Position numbers and translations under genes: made by a program | Assembly: GCA_016936355.1 (NCBI GenBank) | Contig: JAFGYB010000020.1 | Location: 1-64,000 of the forward strand | Origin: Bacteroidales bacterium | Lineage (GTDB): Bacteria > Bacteroidota > Bacteroidia > Bacteroidales > F082 | DNA: 64,000 nucleotides | Direction: 5' to 3' | The notes under the pieces: generated by a model | What the model was told of the DNA's origin: nothing | What the model saw: the letters and a program-made list of their open reading frames with translations, nothing else | Databases searched by the model: none | In this document: piece after piece, positions 1 through 11,182 of the stretch | How the letters are laid out: every line of letters begins with the position of its first letter | Position numbering within the stretch: the first letter of the stretch is position 1

Positions 1-61
1 AATTTCAAAGATTAATACAAATCCGATTTCATTTTTGTAGCATTTTGAAACAACATCCATT

Positions 62-835
62 ATGACAAAAGAAAACAAATCCCAGGTTGAAGGTGACGTA
101 AGCGTGGAACAAAAACTCATTGCACTCTATAACCTGCAACAAATCGATTCACAAATTGACCGAATTCAAATTATTCGGGGTGAATTACCGCTTGAAGTGG
201 AAGACCTGGAAGACGAAATAGCCGGACTGGAAACCAGAATTTCCAATCTTCAGGAAGAAAAAGTAAAATTTGAACAATTCATTACAGAAAAGGAAAACAG
301 CATTACGGAAAGTAAAGCCCTTATTAAAAGATACGAAGAGCAGCAATCCAATGTGCGCAACAACCGTGAATACGATTCACTGACTAAAGAAATCGAGTTT
401 CAAAATCTAGAAATTCAACTTTCAGAAAAGAAAATCAAGGAATCAAAATTCCGTATTGAAAATATTGACAACGACATCAACGAGATCCAGGAAAGAACGA
501 CCATGCGTCAACAGGATCTGGAAGCAAAAAAATCGGAACTGAACAGCATTATTGCCGAAACTGAAAAGGAAGAAACAGACCTGGTGACCAATTCAAAACA
601 AAACGAAGAATTCATTGAAGATCGTTTGTTGAGTGCTTATAAACGCATCCGGAAGAACTTCCGTAACGGACTGGCAGTAGTTCAGATTCAAAGAGATGCC
701 TGTGGTGGTTGCTTCAATAAAATACCACCCCAGCACCAACTGGATATCAAACTCCACAAAAAGATTATCGTTTGTGAATACTGTGGACGTATTTTGGTTG
801 ACGATGAAATCGTGAACCATGCTAATGAAAAATAA
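62..835 (+). CDS. coiled-coil protein with C4-type zinc ribbon
   Basis: This is a 257-residue cytoplasmic protein. Residues about 30-190 are almost entirely charged heptad-like sequence that predicts a long antiparallel coiled-coil hairpin. The C-terminus carries a four-cysteine zinc ribbon: CGGC near residue 218 and CEYC near 240, followed by GRIL. This is the layout of the C4-type zinc-ribbon family (DUF164/CdsZ-like), whose members are thought to bind nucleic acid or act in ribosome-linked processes; the exact role is unsettled. In many Bacteroidota the gene follows a Nif3-like metalloprotein gene, which would lie upstream of this window. The start codon at 62 fits the family N-terminus. 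Family assignment is confident, function is not. Confidence 0.85.
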   Translation: MTKENKSQVEGDVSVEQKLIALYNLQQIDSQIDRIQIIRGELPLEVEDLEDEIAGLETRISNLQEEKVKFEQFITEKENSITESKALIKRYEEQQSNVRNNREYDSLTKEIEFQNLEIQLSEKKIKESKFRIENIDNDINEIQERTTMRQQDLEAKKSELNSIIAETEKEETDLVTNSKQNEEFIEDRLLSAYKRIRKNFRNGLAVVQIQRDACGGCFNKIPPQHQLDIKLHKKIIVCEYCGRILVDDEIVNHANEK

Positions 836-856
836 TTTTTTTGATATATGAGTTTC

Positions 857-884
857 AAAAAAGCAGCCTTCCGGCTGCTTTTTT
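857..884. terminator. bidirectional intrinsic terminator
   Basis: The inverted repeat AAGCAGCC (861-868) / GGCTGCTT (873-880) has a 4-base loop, with A-run and T-run flanks on both sides. It can end transcription of the zinc-ribbon gene (+) and of the NTPase gene (-), whose stop codon at 883-885 lies in the T-tract. Confidence 0.85.
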
Positions 885-1410
885 ATTTTAAGGCAGTTCG
901 TATTCTGTTCACAATCTGTTCCAGGTCATCATCAGTTGTAAAAATCTGAACATTTTCTAATGTATACTTTTCAATGAATTGAGTAATGAAGTCTGAACGC
1001 ACGGTAACAAGTAAGGACTTATTATTTCTGAGAAGCGAATCAAAAATGGGATGCCACACATTTCCCGATAACTCAAACTTTCCCATTTCATCCATCACAA
1101 ATAAATCTGCCCGATTGAGGATTCCCTGCTGAAGCATCTGTTCACCCCATAGAATCACCTCAGGATCGAAATAAAATCGTCCCAGTGCAATCCATCCATC
1201 CGTCACCTGTGTTGTGCACAATGTTTTTTCCACAGATCCTTGAATATCCGCCAACGTAAAACCACTCCTCATCCCTCCTTCCCAGCTTCCTTTTGCAACA
1301 AAGCCCGCAGTTCTGATTCCCGATTCTTCCAGCAAAGGCAGCAATTCTCCCAGTCGGGTGGTTTTGCCTTCACCCTGTCCACCGGAAAGAATAAAAATAT
1401 TGTTTTCCAT
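883..1410 (-). CDS. THEP1-like nucleoside-triphosphatase
   Basis: The product is a P-loop NTPase of about 175 residues. The Walker A motif GGQGEGKTT lies near the N-terminus and a Walker B-like LFVMDEMGKFEL about two thirds along, the pattern of the THEP1/DUF2478 family of small nucleotide hydrolases. Physiological substrate is unknown. The longer reading frame would begin at a TTG at 1431, but that codon sits inside a TAAATTTG promoter element (1429-1436), so the ATG at 1410 (MENNIF) is the better start. The gene is convergent with the zinc-ribbon gene and divergent from prmC. Confidence 0.75.
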   Translation of the reverse strand: MENNIFILSGGQGEGKTTRLGELLPLLEESGIRTAGFVAKGSWEGGMRSGFTLADIQGSVEKTLCTTQVTDGWIALGRFYFDPEVILWGEQMLQQGILNRADLFVMDEMGKFELSGNVWHPIFDSLLRNNKSLLVTVRSDFITQFIEKYTLENVQIFTTDDDLEQIVNRIRTALK

Positions 1411-1428
1411 AGGAATGTTATCTGCATA

Positions 1429-1436
1429 CAAATTTA
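1429..1436 (-). promoter_or_regulatory. -7 element TAAATTTG
   Basis: This matches the Bacteroidota sigma -7 consensus TAnnTTTG on the minus strand, 18 bases before the NTPase ATG. No clear -33 TTG was found. It decides the start codon of the NTPase. Confidence 0.6.
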
Positions 1437-1496
1437 AAAATGTAAGTCATTGCAAAAGGAAACACACCACACGAAAAAAACCATTTATTTTGCAAC

Positions 1497-2369
1497 ATGC
1501 AATACCACACCAATATTTTGGGAAAAATCAAGTCGCAAATACAACGACAACTGACTGATATCTATGATGAACGGGAAGCCGGAAACCTGGTTTCACTGCT
1601 TGTTGAACATTATTTCGGAATCAGCCGGTCCGAACTTGCCTTACAGCCCGATTACCGCCTTTCCGAATCAGAGATTCTTCAGTTGCACTTTGCTGCAAAA
1701 AGGTTGTTACAGCATGAACCGATTCAGTATATTCTGGAACAGGCATCCTTTTTTGGACTTAGGTTGTATGTAACTCCCTCGGTGCTTATTCCCCGACAGG
1801 AAACCGAGAGTTTGGTTTCGGAAGTGCTGTCCTCGGCCAAACCGAATACGAAGATTCTGGATATCGGAACCGGTAGCGGATGCATTGCGCTGGCCCTCAA
1901 ATCCAAACTCCCTAACGCAGAAGTTTCGGCCTTAGACGTTTCTGAAAGTGCAATTGAGATTGCCGAAAAGAACGCCCGCGAAACTAATCTGAAGATCCTA
2001 TTGATTCAAGATGACATACTGAATCCAAAACGGGTGGACCAAGAAGCTCAATTCGATATTATCGTAAGCAACCCACCTTATGTGACCGAAAAAGACAAGA
2101 GTCAGATGAATGCCAATGTGCTGCTTTGGGAACCAGGCCAGGCGTTGTATGTAACGGATGAGGATCCCTTGCTCTTTTATCAACACATCTCTGATTTTGC
2201 CCGAAAACATCTTACCACGGGGGGACAGTTGTATTTCGAGATCAATGAAAATTTCGGAACAGAAACAGTTCATCTGCTCACACGGAAAGGTTTTACAGAT
2301 GTTGTACTCCTACCCGATTTGAACGGAAAAGACCGTTTTGTTAAAGCGGTTTTTGAAGACCGGAAATAA
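1497..2369 (+). CDS. prmC: peptide chain release factor N5-glutamine methyltransferase
   Basis: PrmC (HemK) methylates the glutamine of the GGQ motif in release factors RF1 and RF2, using SAM, which speeds translation termination. The 290-residue protein has the family N-terminal helical domain, the SAM-binding motif ILDIGTGSGCIAL near residue 120 and the diagnostic catalytic motif NPPYV near residue 190. Length is normal. A near-consensus promoter (TATTTTG, 1486-1492) ends four bases before the ATG, so the transcript is probably nearly leaderless. It is convergent with the molybdenum-carrier-like gene, with stops two bases apart. Confidence 0.95.
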   Translation: MQYHTNILGKIKSQIQRQLTDIYDEREAGNLVSLLVEHYFGISRSELALQPDYRLSESEILQLHFAAKRLLQHEPIQYILEQASFFGLRLYVTPSVLIPRQETESLVSEVLSSAKPNTKILDIGTGSGCIALALKSKLPNAEVSALDVSESAIEIAEKNARETNLKILLIQDDILNPKRVDQEAQFDIIVSNPPYVTEKDKSQMNANVLLWEPGQALYVTDEDPLLFYQHISDFARKHLTTGGQLYFEINENFGTETVHLLTRKGFTDVVLLPDLNGKDRFVKAVFEDRK

Positions 2370-2371
2370 GC

Positions 2372-2851
2372 TCAGCCCTTTCCAGTATATTTCCAAAATA
2401 ATTCATCGAGGAAATACCTTGTCTTGTGGTATATACCCGGGCTGTTGGATTCCCGGGAACCGACAATATTGACACGATGTACTCTGTATTCATCCACAAA
2501 CTGATCCAGTCCCTCTTCCTGGTCCGCCAAATTCATTTGAAGATAGACTACAAACAACGGTTTTTCCTTTTCCTGAGCGTAATCAACAGCCGCTATTGTA
2601 CCCTCATCCATTTTTTCATCGACGAAAACCAAAACGGCATCGCTGTCATCAACATTCAACCGGGTACGAACAACCGGATCGGATGACCCGGCTTCCTGCA
2701 AAGGATATTTGGGATCTATAATTCCGTCTTCTGCTATCCGTCCTTTCGGACACCACCCGCCACATGGAATCTTATATTCTAATGCGAAATCTAATGCTGC
2801 TCTGTCAACACCTGTCTGGCCTCCTGAATTAATCTTCAGCCAATCAATCAT
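2372..2851 (-). CDS. putative molybdenum carrier / YpsA-like protein
   Basis: The 159-residue protein opens with the nucleotide-binding-like motif SGGQTGVDRAALDFA and contains GGWCPKGR, both hallmarks of the 'putative molybdenum carrier' family, which is related to the LOG/SMF Rossmann-fold group. A role in molybdenum cofactor handling is inferred from family naming only. Its ATG overlaps the stop of the upstream PiT gene as ATGA (2848-2851), indicating translational coupling with anion transport. This is notable because molybdate is an anion and a molybdenum hydroxylase is encoded 48 kb away in the same window. Confidence 0.75.
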   Translation of the reverse strand: MIDWLKINSGGQTGVDRAALDFALEYKIPCGGWCPKGRIAEDGIIDPKYPLQEAGSSDPVVRTRLNVDDSDAVLVFVDEKMDEGTIAAVDYAQEKEKPLFVVYLQMNLADQEEGLDQFVDEYRVHRVNIVGSRESNSPGIYHKTRYFLDELFWKYTGKG

Positions 2852-5151
2852 ACTTTATTCTTCAGTTTAATAAAATCACGTTGCGATTTATACAAATTCA
2901 CCGTCTGCAAAAGCAAGTTCTTACTTTCAGAAAGCAAATTTAAGTAAAGAATACTGTTTCTGGTTCCCACAACGCCATTTTTAATGCGCCGAACCTGATT
3001 TCTACGGTTCCTGTCCAAAAGGCTTAAGGCGTGTTTCTGCATCTCGAGGAGCTCGTCCTGATTAGCAAAATTGGAACGCAGAATACTGTACATTACCTGT
3101 TTAACAATTTTCTCCACCTGAGCAGATATCTCTTTTAACTCGGTGATTTGTTCCGGGCGCAATGGTTTGTGGTTGTTATCCACATGATCCATGGCCGGCT
3201 TCGCAAAGAAGGAAACACTATGCACCATTTCACGCATGTAATCCAAAACCTCCACCAGGTAATAAGCTGAATCCACAGAATCTTCTCGCAACCTGTCAAT
3301 AATCACATTCACATGGTTCTTAAGATATTTGGTCCGCGCCGCCATTTCATCAATGGTCTTAATCGTCCTTCTGAGGGTTCTAATGTTTTCCGCCTCCAAT
3401 CCGGAAACCACATGATTGTATTCACGAACGATTTTTTTCAGATTGGCAACCAGGGTAGCATTGGAACGTTCCATCAGGTTTTCTTCAGTAATTCCATAAA
3501 CGCCCTCGGTTTCCACCATGCGTTCATCTTCTTTCTTTTTATGGAATAAATGTGACCGATAGACCAGTACAACAATCAGGATCATGAATACGGCTATCGT
3601 GATGGGACCACCATAATAATAGGCGAACACAATAATAAACGATATGGTAAAGGCAGTAAAGGCCGTTAAGAACCAGCCCCCAACCACAGAAAACACACCA
3701 GAAATTCGATACACTGCACTTTCTCTTCCCCATGCTTTATCAGATAATGAACTACCCATGGCTACCATAAAGGTTACATATGTGGTGGACAAAGGCAGAG
3801 TCAATGAAGTACCCAGAGCAATCAGCACACTGGAAAGTACCAGGTTAACGGATGCTCTGATCAGGTCAAAGGCCGGCATATTCGGATCATTTTTGATAGC
3901 CTGATCTTCCAGCACCTGAAATTGTTTGTCAATAGCTCTGGCCATCCGGGAGGGAATAATCTTTCGCATCCCTTTGGAAATATTCAACGAAGACCGGACC
4001 AGAGCCTTGGATAAAGCATTGGCTTTAAATCGTTCGTCACCCACATCCTGACGGCTGAGATCCACGGAAGTTTTAATGACCGATCTTGCTTTCCGTGAAA
4101 AAGCCAACGTCAGTACCATAACCAGTCCTGCCAGCAACAAAAACAAAGTAGGAGTAGCTACTTTACCACTCATGGCAATCATCGACAACGAGTTGGGATC
4201 GGATCCGGGTGATTGTTTGAAAATTTCAAAAGCATTGTAACCGGCAATAGGCACCCCTATAAAGTTCACCAAGTCGTTGCCCGCAAAGGCCATGGCCAGT
4301 GAAAAGGTTCCTACCAGTACAATGGCCTTCAGTATGTTTACCTTAAAAATCCAGTTTAACAACTGCAAAAACAACGTCCAGAAAATAAAACTGTAGACCA
4401 ACAACAAAAATGTATTGTTGTTGAGCCAGTCTTTGGCTTCCTGTGGAATAACACTGGCTCCGTTAGCTCCTTTTATAATGATAAAATAGGTAATAGCAGT
4501 AAAAGCTAGCCCCCCCCAAAGACCACCAAACCATTTCATTCTCTTTTTATAATTGAATGAAAAGATGATCCGGGCAATGTATTGAACAATCGCACCAATG
4601 ATAAACGCCACAGCTACCGAAAACAGGATTCCGGAAATAATTGCCAATGCCTTCCCGGTATTGATAAAATCTCCCAGCGTCAACGTTTCGTTGAGGTTTG
4701 AAATCAAATGATGATCAAAAAGAAACTGTTTAAATACTGCCATGCTCTCAGGGGAGGCGATTAATTTGATCGTAGCCATCCCTACCGCTGCACCCAACAA
4801 CTCAAATACAATGGAAACGGTGGTCGATGTAGGCAAACCGAATGTATTAAACGTATCCAGCATAATGATATCTGTAGTCATAACCGCCAGAAAGATGAGC
4901 ATGATCTCCGAAAAATAGAACATCTCAGGATGAAAGATTCCCTTACGGGCTACTTCCATCATTCCGCTGGAAAAAATGGCTCCTACCAAAACACCCAAAG
5001 CAGCCACCAAAATAATCACTTTGAACGATGCTACTTTTGAACCAATTGCTGAATTCAGGAAATTAACAGCATCATTGCTCACCCCCACAATCAGATCGGA
5101 TATAGCTAAAATGAACAATATCCCTACAATAACCAGATAAAAATTTTCCAT
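2848..5151 (-). CDS. PiT-family inorganic phosphate transporter with C-terminal PhoU-like domain
   Basis: This membrane protein (about 767 residues) imports phosphate, by family usually with H+ or Na+. The two PiT repeat signatures are visible: SNDAVNFLNSAIGS near the N-terminus and AGNDLVNFIGVPIAGY in the middle. About ten or more hydrophobic segments are followed, over the last 220 residues, by a soluble helical domain resembling PhoU/DUF47 that may gate transport. The longest frame starts at 5205, but a TATTTTTG promoter element lies at 5166-5173, so the ATG at 5151 (MENFYLV) is preferred. The stop overlaps the next gene's start. Confidence 0.9.
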   Translation of the reverse strand: MENFYLVIVGILFILAISDLIVGVSNDAVNFLNSAIGSKVASFKVIILVAALGVLVGAIFSSGMMEVARKGIFHPEMFYFSEIMLIFLAVMTTDIIMLDTFNTFGLPTSTTVSIVFELLGAAVGMATIKLIASPESMAVFKQFLFDHHLISNLNETLTLGDFINTGKALAIISGILFSVAVAFIIGAIVQYIARIIFSFNYKKRMKWFGGLWGGLAFTAITYFIIIKGANGASVIPQEAKDWLNNNTFLLLVYSFIFWTLFLQLLNWIFKVNILKAIVLVGTFSLAMAFAGNDLVNFIGVPIAGYNAFEIFKQSPGSDPNSLSMIAMSGKVATPTLFLLLAGLVMVLTLAFSRKARSVIKTSVDLSRQDVGDERFKANALSKALVRSSLNISKGMRKIIPSRMARAIDKQFQVLEDQAIKNDPNMPAFDLIRASVNLVLSSVLIALGTSLTLPLSTTYVTFMVAMGSSLSDKAWGRESAVYRISGVFSVVGGWFLTAFTAFTISFIIVFAYYYGGPITIAVFMILIVVLVYRSHLFHKKKEDERMVETEGVYGITEENLMERSNATLVANLKKIVREYNHVVSGLEAENIRTLRRTIKTIDEMAARTKYLKNHVNVIIDRLREDSVDSAYYLVEVLDYMREMVHSVSFFAKPAMDHVDNNHKPLRPEQITELKEISAQVEKIVKQVMYSILRSNFANQDELLEMQKHALSLLDRNRRNQVRRIKNGVVGTRNSILYLNLLSESKNLLLQTVNLYKSQRDFIKLKNKV

Positions 5152-5165
5152 GTTTGTAATTTGCG

Positions 5166-5173
5166 CAAAAATA
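5166..5173 (-). promoter_or_regulatory. -7 element TATTTTTG for the phosphate transporter
   Basis: Perfect TAnnTTTG consensus on the minus strand, 14 bases before the ATG at 5151. It excludes the longer start at 5205. Confidence 0.65.
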
Positions 5174-5261
5174 TAAAGAAAGATATCAGAGTTTTTGGAG
5201 ACCAATGTTAATTAAATATTAAGAATGGACGGAAACACCTAGATATCAAATTAAATATCAA

Positions 5262-7406
5262 TTATTTAGAATGATTAAAATTTGGCTTCATTTCCAGATT
5301 ATACATAATAAATGAATAAATATCCGTCGCCTCGTCAATTTGCTTGGTCGTGGGCTTACCGGCACCATGCCCGGCTTTGGTTTCAATACGAACCAGCGCA
5401 GGATGAACAGGCGAAGCATCGGCCTGAAGTGTAGCCATAAACTTAAAGGTATGGGCCGGCACTACACGGTCATCATGGTCAGCAGTTAAAGCCAGGGTAG
5501 CTGGGTAAACCACTCCCTTTTTTATGTTATGCAAAGGAGAATAGTGGTACAAATATTCAAACATTTGCTCACTGTCGTCGCTTCTTCCGTAATCCGAAGC
5601 CCAAGCCCATCCAATGGTAAATTTCTGATAACGCAGCATATCCATCACTCCTACCATCGGAATCGCCACTTTGAACAACTGTGGTTGCTGTGTCATTACA
5701 GCACCGATCAGCAGTCCGCCGTTTGATCCGCCCATGATCGCCAGTTTTTGACTGCTGGTATATTTTTTAGTAATCAGATATTTTGCGGCAGCAATAAAAT
5801 CGTCAAATACATTTTGCTTGTGCATTTTGGTTCCGGCCTCGTGCCAGTCTTCACCGTATTCACCTCCCCCCCGGATATTAGCCATAACATAAATCCCTCC
5901 TTGTTCCAGAAAAGCCATACGACTGATACTGAATCCTGGAGTCAGGCTGATATTAAAGCCACCATATCCATACAACAGCGTCGGATTGTTTCCATCCAGT
6001 TTCAAGCCCTTTTTATGGGTAATGAACATCGGTACCCGTGTACCGTCCTTGCTTTTATAAAACACCTGTTGCGTTACAAAATCATCCGGATTGAAGTCCA
6101 CTTCCGGTTGCTTCATCAATTGTGTCTCTCCGGTTGTCACATTGATCTGATAAATGGTGTTGGGAACCGTGAAAGAGGTAAAACCAAAAAAGGCTTCATT
6201 ATCTCCTTTTAGTCCGCTAAACCCGCTTATTGTTCCGATCCCGGGCAACGGTAGCTCACGAATAAATCTTCCTTCCGTATTGTAAAAATAACCTCTACTG
6301 CTGGCATCTTTCAGGTATTGAGCAAACAGATCACCTCCAACCAAACCAGCCGATTGCAGTACTTCTTTTTCCTTATTCTTTTCCGGTAAAACCACAACGC
6401 GTTTGGAAGGATGATTAAAATCGATTTTGATCAGCTTATAAAAAGGAGCTTCTTCATTGGTCAGCACCAGCAACTGATTGCCCAGATGCCCTTCCACAGA
6501 ATAGTCGTACTTAAAGCCCTTTGCGAGCTTCACAAAATGCAATCTATGTACATCATTTAATTTTGCAGCATACAGTGCATTTCCGCTGGTGGATTCCGAT
6601 TCACTGATAATCAGAAACTGTTCATCACGGGTTGTATATGCATAATAGTTACGCAACGGGTACTTTTTGTTTTCAAAGATGATTCGGTCGTCTTTTTGCG
6701 GGGTTCCCAACACATGATAATACACTTTATGAAAACGGTTTTGCTGCGAAAGCTCTTCACCCTTTTTGGGCTCACCGTAAGCCGAATAGAAAAACCCGTT
6801 TCCTTTCCAGGAGATACCCGAAAATTTTACCCACTGAATATGGTCGGATAGCATCTTCCGGGAAGCTATTTCCATAACCAATATTTCATTCCAGTCGGAT
6901 CCTCCTCTGGCCACACTGTAAGCAAGATATTTACCGTTTTTTGAAACCGAAAGAGAAGAAAGCGCTACGGTTCCGTCCTCAGAAAGTTTATTGGGATCCA
7001 GTAACACTTCGGGTTCTGAAGTCAGTGTCTTCTGCACATACAAAACACTCTGATTTTGCATTCCATTGTTTTTAAAGAAGAAATACAAACCGCCTCTTTT
7101 AAAAGGAATGCCGTATTTGGGGTAGTTCCAGATTTGTTCCAGTCTCTTTTTCAGATCTTCTCTGAATGGTATCTTTGAAAGATAGGAATGGGTCAGTTCG
7201 TTCTCCGCCTTAACCCATTCTTTGGTATCTTTTGAATTTTCATCTTCAAGCCAACGATAGGGGTCAGCAACTTGATGTCCAAAATAGGTGTCTACAGTAT
7301 CCACTTTTTTTGCTTTAGGATATTTTAACTCTGCCTGCTTGGGGTGTGGTGTACATCCTGCCATTAAAAGCCCGGCAAAAATCATAAAAAACAGTGTATT
7401 TTTCAT
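5262..7406 (-). CDS. prolyl oligopeptidase, S9A family, lipoprotein
   Basis: This serine peptidase cleaves after proline in short peptides. The N-terminus is a lipoprotein signal peptide with lipobox LMAGC, so the enzyme is probably anchored in the periplasm or outer membrane. The N-terminal half is the seven-bladed propeller that excludes large substrates. The C-terminal alpha/beta hydrolase carries GGSNGG (Ser561), ADHDDR (Asp near 646) and GHGAG (His680), giving a complete triad. At 714 residues it is of family length. It stands alone, with the Opp-type permease upstream on the same strand; peptide cleavage and peptide import could be linked, but nothing proves it. Confidence 0.93.
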   Translation of the reverse strand: MKNTLFFMIFAGLLMAGCTPHPKQAELKYPKAKKVDTVDTYFGHQVADPYRWLEDENSKDTKEWVKAENELTHSYLSKIPFREDLKKRLEQIWNYPKYGIPFKRGGLYFFFKNNGMQNQSVLYVQKTLTSEPEVLLDPNKLSEDGTVALSSLSVSKNGKYLAYSVARGGSDWNEILVMEIASRKMLSDHIQWVKFSGISWKGNGFFYSAYGEPKKGEELSQQNRFHKVYYHVLGTPQKDDRIIFENKKYPLRNYYAYTTRDEQFLIISESESTSGNALYAAKLNDVHRLHFVKLAKGFKYDYSVEGHLGNQLLVLTNEEAPFYKLIKIDFNHPSKRVVVLPEKNKEKEVLQSAGLVGGDLFAQYLKDASSRGYFYNTEGRFIRELPLPGIGTISGFSGLKGDNEAFFGFTSFTVPNTIYQINVTTGETQLMKQPEVDFNPDDFVTQQVFYKSKDGTRVPMFITHKKGLKLDGNNPTLLYGYGGFNISLTPGFSISRMAFLEQGGIYVMANIRGGGEYGEDWHEAGTKMHKQNVFDDFIAAAKYLITKKYTSSQKLAIMGGSNGGLLIGAVMTQQPQLFKVAIPMVGVMDMLRYQKFTIGWAWASDYGRSDDSEQMFEYLYHYSPLHNIKKGVVYPATLALTADHDDRVVPAHTFKFMATLQADASPVHPALVRIETKAGHGAGKPTTKQIDEATDIYSFIMYNLEMKPNFNHSK

Positions 7407-7470
7407 CTCATTTTTGGGATTAGGTTATTTTTTCTAAAGATAGTGAAAAACAGTCTTTCATAAAATGATA

Positions 7471-8697
7471 TCATCCAGAAGTTTGCAGCTGTTCCTTCAC
7501 ATCCAGCGCATCCCTTAGCCCATTGCCCAATGTCATGAATGAAAGCACCAGAATTACGATGGCCACTCCCGGAATTATCGCCAAATAGGCTGAATTCAGC
7601 ACGATGAATCCATAGTATTCTTTAATCATATTTCCCCATGAAGGCATGGGCGGCTGAACACCTATACCCAGAAAACTTAAACCGGCTTCGATGAGAATGG
7701 CCGATGCAAAATTGGCAGCAGAGATCACTATTACGGGACTCAATATATTCGGCAGAATATGCCTGACAATAATCCGAAAACGGGAATATCCCAGGGCCAC
7801 CGCTGCTTCCACATATTGTACTTCACGGGTACGAATCATCTCTCCCCTGACAATCCGCGCTACTTCCACCCACATAGTCAGCCCTACAGCGATGAAAATC
7901 TGCCAGAATCCCTTTCCCAAGGCAAAGGTGATGGCGATCACCAAAAGTAAAGTAGGTATGGACCAAACCACATTGATCAGCCAACTGATAAAGTCATCGG
8001 TTCTCCCTCCAAAATAGCCACCCAATGATCCCAGAAAAATACCCACCAACAAAGAAATAGCCACAGAAATAAACCCCACGGAAAGACTGACACGGGTTCC
8101 CAAAACCAGTCGGCTTAACAAATCTCTGCCAAACTGATCGGTTCCCAACCAATAGGTTTTGCTGATCAAATTGTTTTTTTCTATTTCTTTTTTAAGTACT
8201 GCCGGTGTCGATTGTTCGTAGGCACCATTGATTAACTGGTAGTGGATCTTTCTCCGACTATACGTTTCCTTTGCCTGAAGCGGATAAAGCACATCCGCCA
8301 ACCCAAAACGTTCCGTCAGCCCATCGTGATCGGCATCATACACTTTTACAACAACCTGATCCTTTGAGTAATATAACGAATCGATCGGAACATAGATATA
8401 GTTACTCTTCCGTCCCTCAAACATTTTTTCTATCCAGGGTTGCTGCACTTCCGGGGCATTCTTACGGATTTTCAGCATCCGGATATGGAAACCGGGTTTC
8501 CGGGTAGCCAGTTCCAGAATTTGCCGGTTGGCATCGGGTGTATGATCGGGAATAAAGAAATAGGCAAACACGCCGATAAGAACAGCCAATAAAATAACAA
8601 ATAATGCGATCATGGATAGAAAATTACGCATGAATTTTCTTCTGGCTAAAGCCCACAGTGAACCGGATTTTTTTGTGTTATTTAGATTGGACGACAT
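7471..8697 (-). CDS. ABC transporter permease, OppC/DppC type, with large periplasmic insert
   Basis: This is an inner-membrane subunit of a peptide-type ABC importer. One transmembrane helix near residue 25-50 is followed by about 110 residues of soluble sequence before the typical permease core. The core includes WLGTDQFGRDLLSRL and the EAA loop (EAAVALGYSRFRI), which contacts the ATPase. DppC of E. coli is about 300 residues; the extra length here (408) is the periplasmic insert. No DppB, binding protein or ATPase lies nearby, so it is an orphan subunit. The start is set at ATG 8697 because the longer TTG start (8715) lies upstream of the TATTTTTG element at 8703-8710. Confidence 0.88.
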   Translation of the reverse strand: MSSNLNNTKKSGSLWALARRKFMRNFLSMIALFVILLAVLIGVFAYFFIPDHTPDANRQILELATRKPGFHIRMLKIRKNAPEVQQPWIEKMFEGRKSNYIYVPIDSLYYSKDQVVVKVYDADHDGLTERFGLADVLYPLQAKETYSRRKIHYQLINGAYEQSTPAVLKKEIEKNNLISKTYWLGTDQFGRDLLSRLVLGTRVSLSVGFISVAISLLVGIFLGSLGGYFGGRTDDFISWLINVVWSIPTLLLVIAITFALGKGFWQIFIAVGLTMWVEVARIVRGEMIRTREVQYVEAAVALGYSRFRIIVRHILPNILSPVIVISAANFASAILIEAGLSFLGIGVQPPMPSWGNMIKEYYGFIVLNSAYLAIIPGVAIVILVLSFMTLGNGLRDALDVKEQLQTSG

Positions 8698-8702
8698 CAA
8701 AC

Positions 8703-8710
8703 CAAAAATA
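8703..8710 (-). promoter_or_regulatory. -7 element TATTTTTG, five bases before the permease ATG
   Basis: Perfect TAnnTTTG on the minus strand; only GTTTG separates it from the ATG at 8697. The transcript should be leaderless or nearly so. Confidence 0.55.
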
Positions 8711-8804
8711 GACAAAAAATATCATACATTTTTCTTAAAAAAGATGCTGCTGAATCTTTTTGATGTGATACAAATTTTAGGGCGAAAGTTTTTGAAAATA
8801 GTTC

Positions 8805-8832
8805 TTGACGATAAAAATTTATTGTATATTTG
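8805..8832 (+). promoter_or_regulatory. tRNA-His promoter, -33 TTGAC and -7 TATATTTG
   Basis: TTG at 8805-8807 and TATATTTG at 8825-8832 are 17 bases apart. This is an excellent match to the Bacteroidota housekeeping promoter and ends 13 bases before the tRNA. It is the clearest complete promoter in the window. Confidence 0.8.
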
Positions 8833-8845
8833 CCGACCCAAAAAC

Positions 8846-8920
8846 GGTGGATGTAGCTCAGTTGGTTAGAGCACTGGATTGTGGTTCCAGGGGTCGTGGG
8901 TTCAAGTCCCATCTTCCACC
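8846..8920 (+). tRNA. tRNA-His (anticodon GTG)
   Basis: The cloverleaf is complete. The anticodon stem CTGGA/TCCAG closes a seven-base loop with anticodon GTG (8881-8883). The D-arm GCTC...GAGC and the T-arm with TTCAAGT are present. The acceptor stem has the extra 5' G (8846) pairing with C73, which is specific to tRNA-His, and one T-T mismatch. A 3' CCA is not encoded in place, so it must be added after transcription. Confidence 0.97.
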
Positions 8921-8924
8921 CACC

Positions 8925-8951
8925 AGACCGCTTTTTTAGCGGTCTTTTTTT
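8925..8951 (+). terminator. intrinsic terminator after tRNA-His
   Basis: A 7-bp perfect stem, AGACCGC (8925-8931) and GCGGTCT (8939-8945), is followed by a T-tract. It ends the single-tRNA transcript. Confidence 0.88.
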
Positions 8952-9009
8952 ATGCATAAAAAAATCCGGCTCAAATGAACCGGATTTTCCATTTTATAGC
9001 TTTTCAGAA

Positions 9010-11097
<2,088 letters not shown>

Positions 11098-11182
11098 CTA
11101 CATAGCAAGGTTTATAAATAACTAAATACAAGTTATTTATGATTTTTTAACAATTTCAAAATTGTTTAATTTTTCACAAAAG

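Noticed and set aside
4509-4518. Run of Cs in the phosphate transporter gene as a phase-variation tract
   Set aside because: It is a short run inside a conserved coding region and the frame is intact.
8697-8957. 86-codon minus-strand frame across the tRNA-His gene
   Set aside because: It spans a clear cloverleaf, its promoter and terminator.
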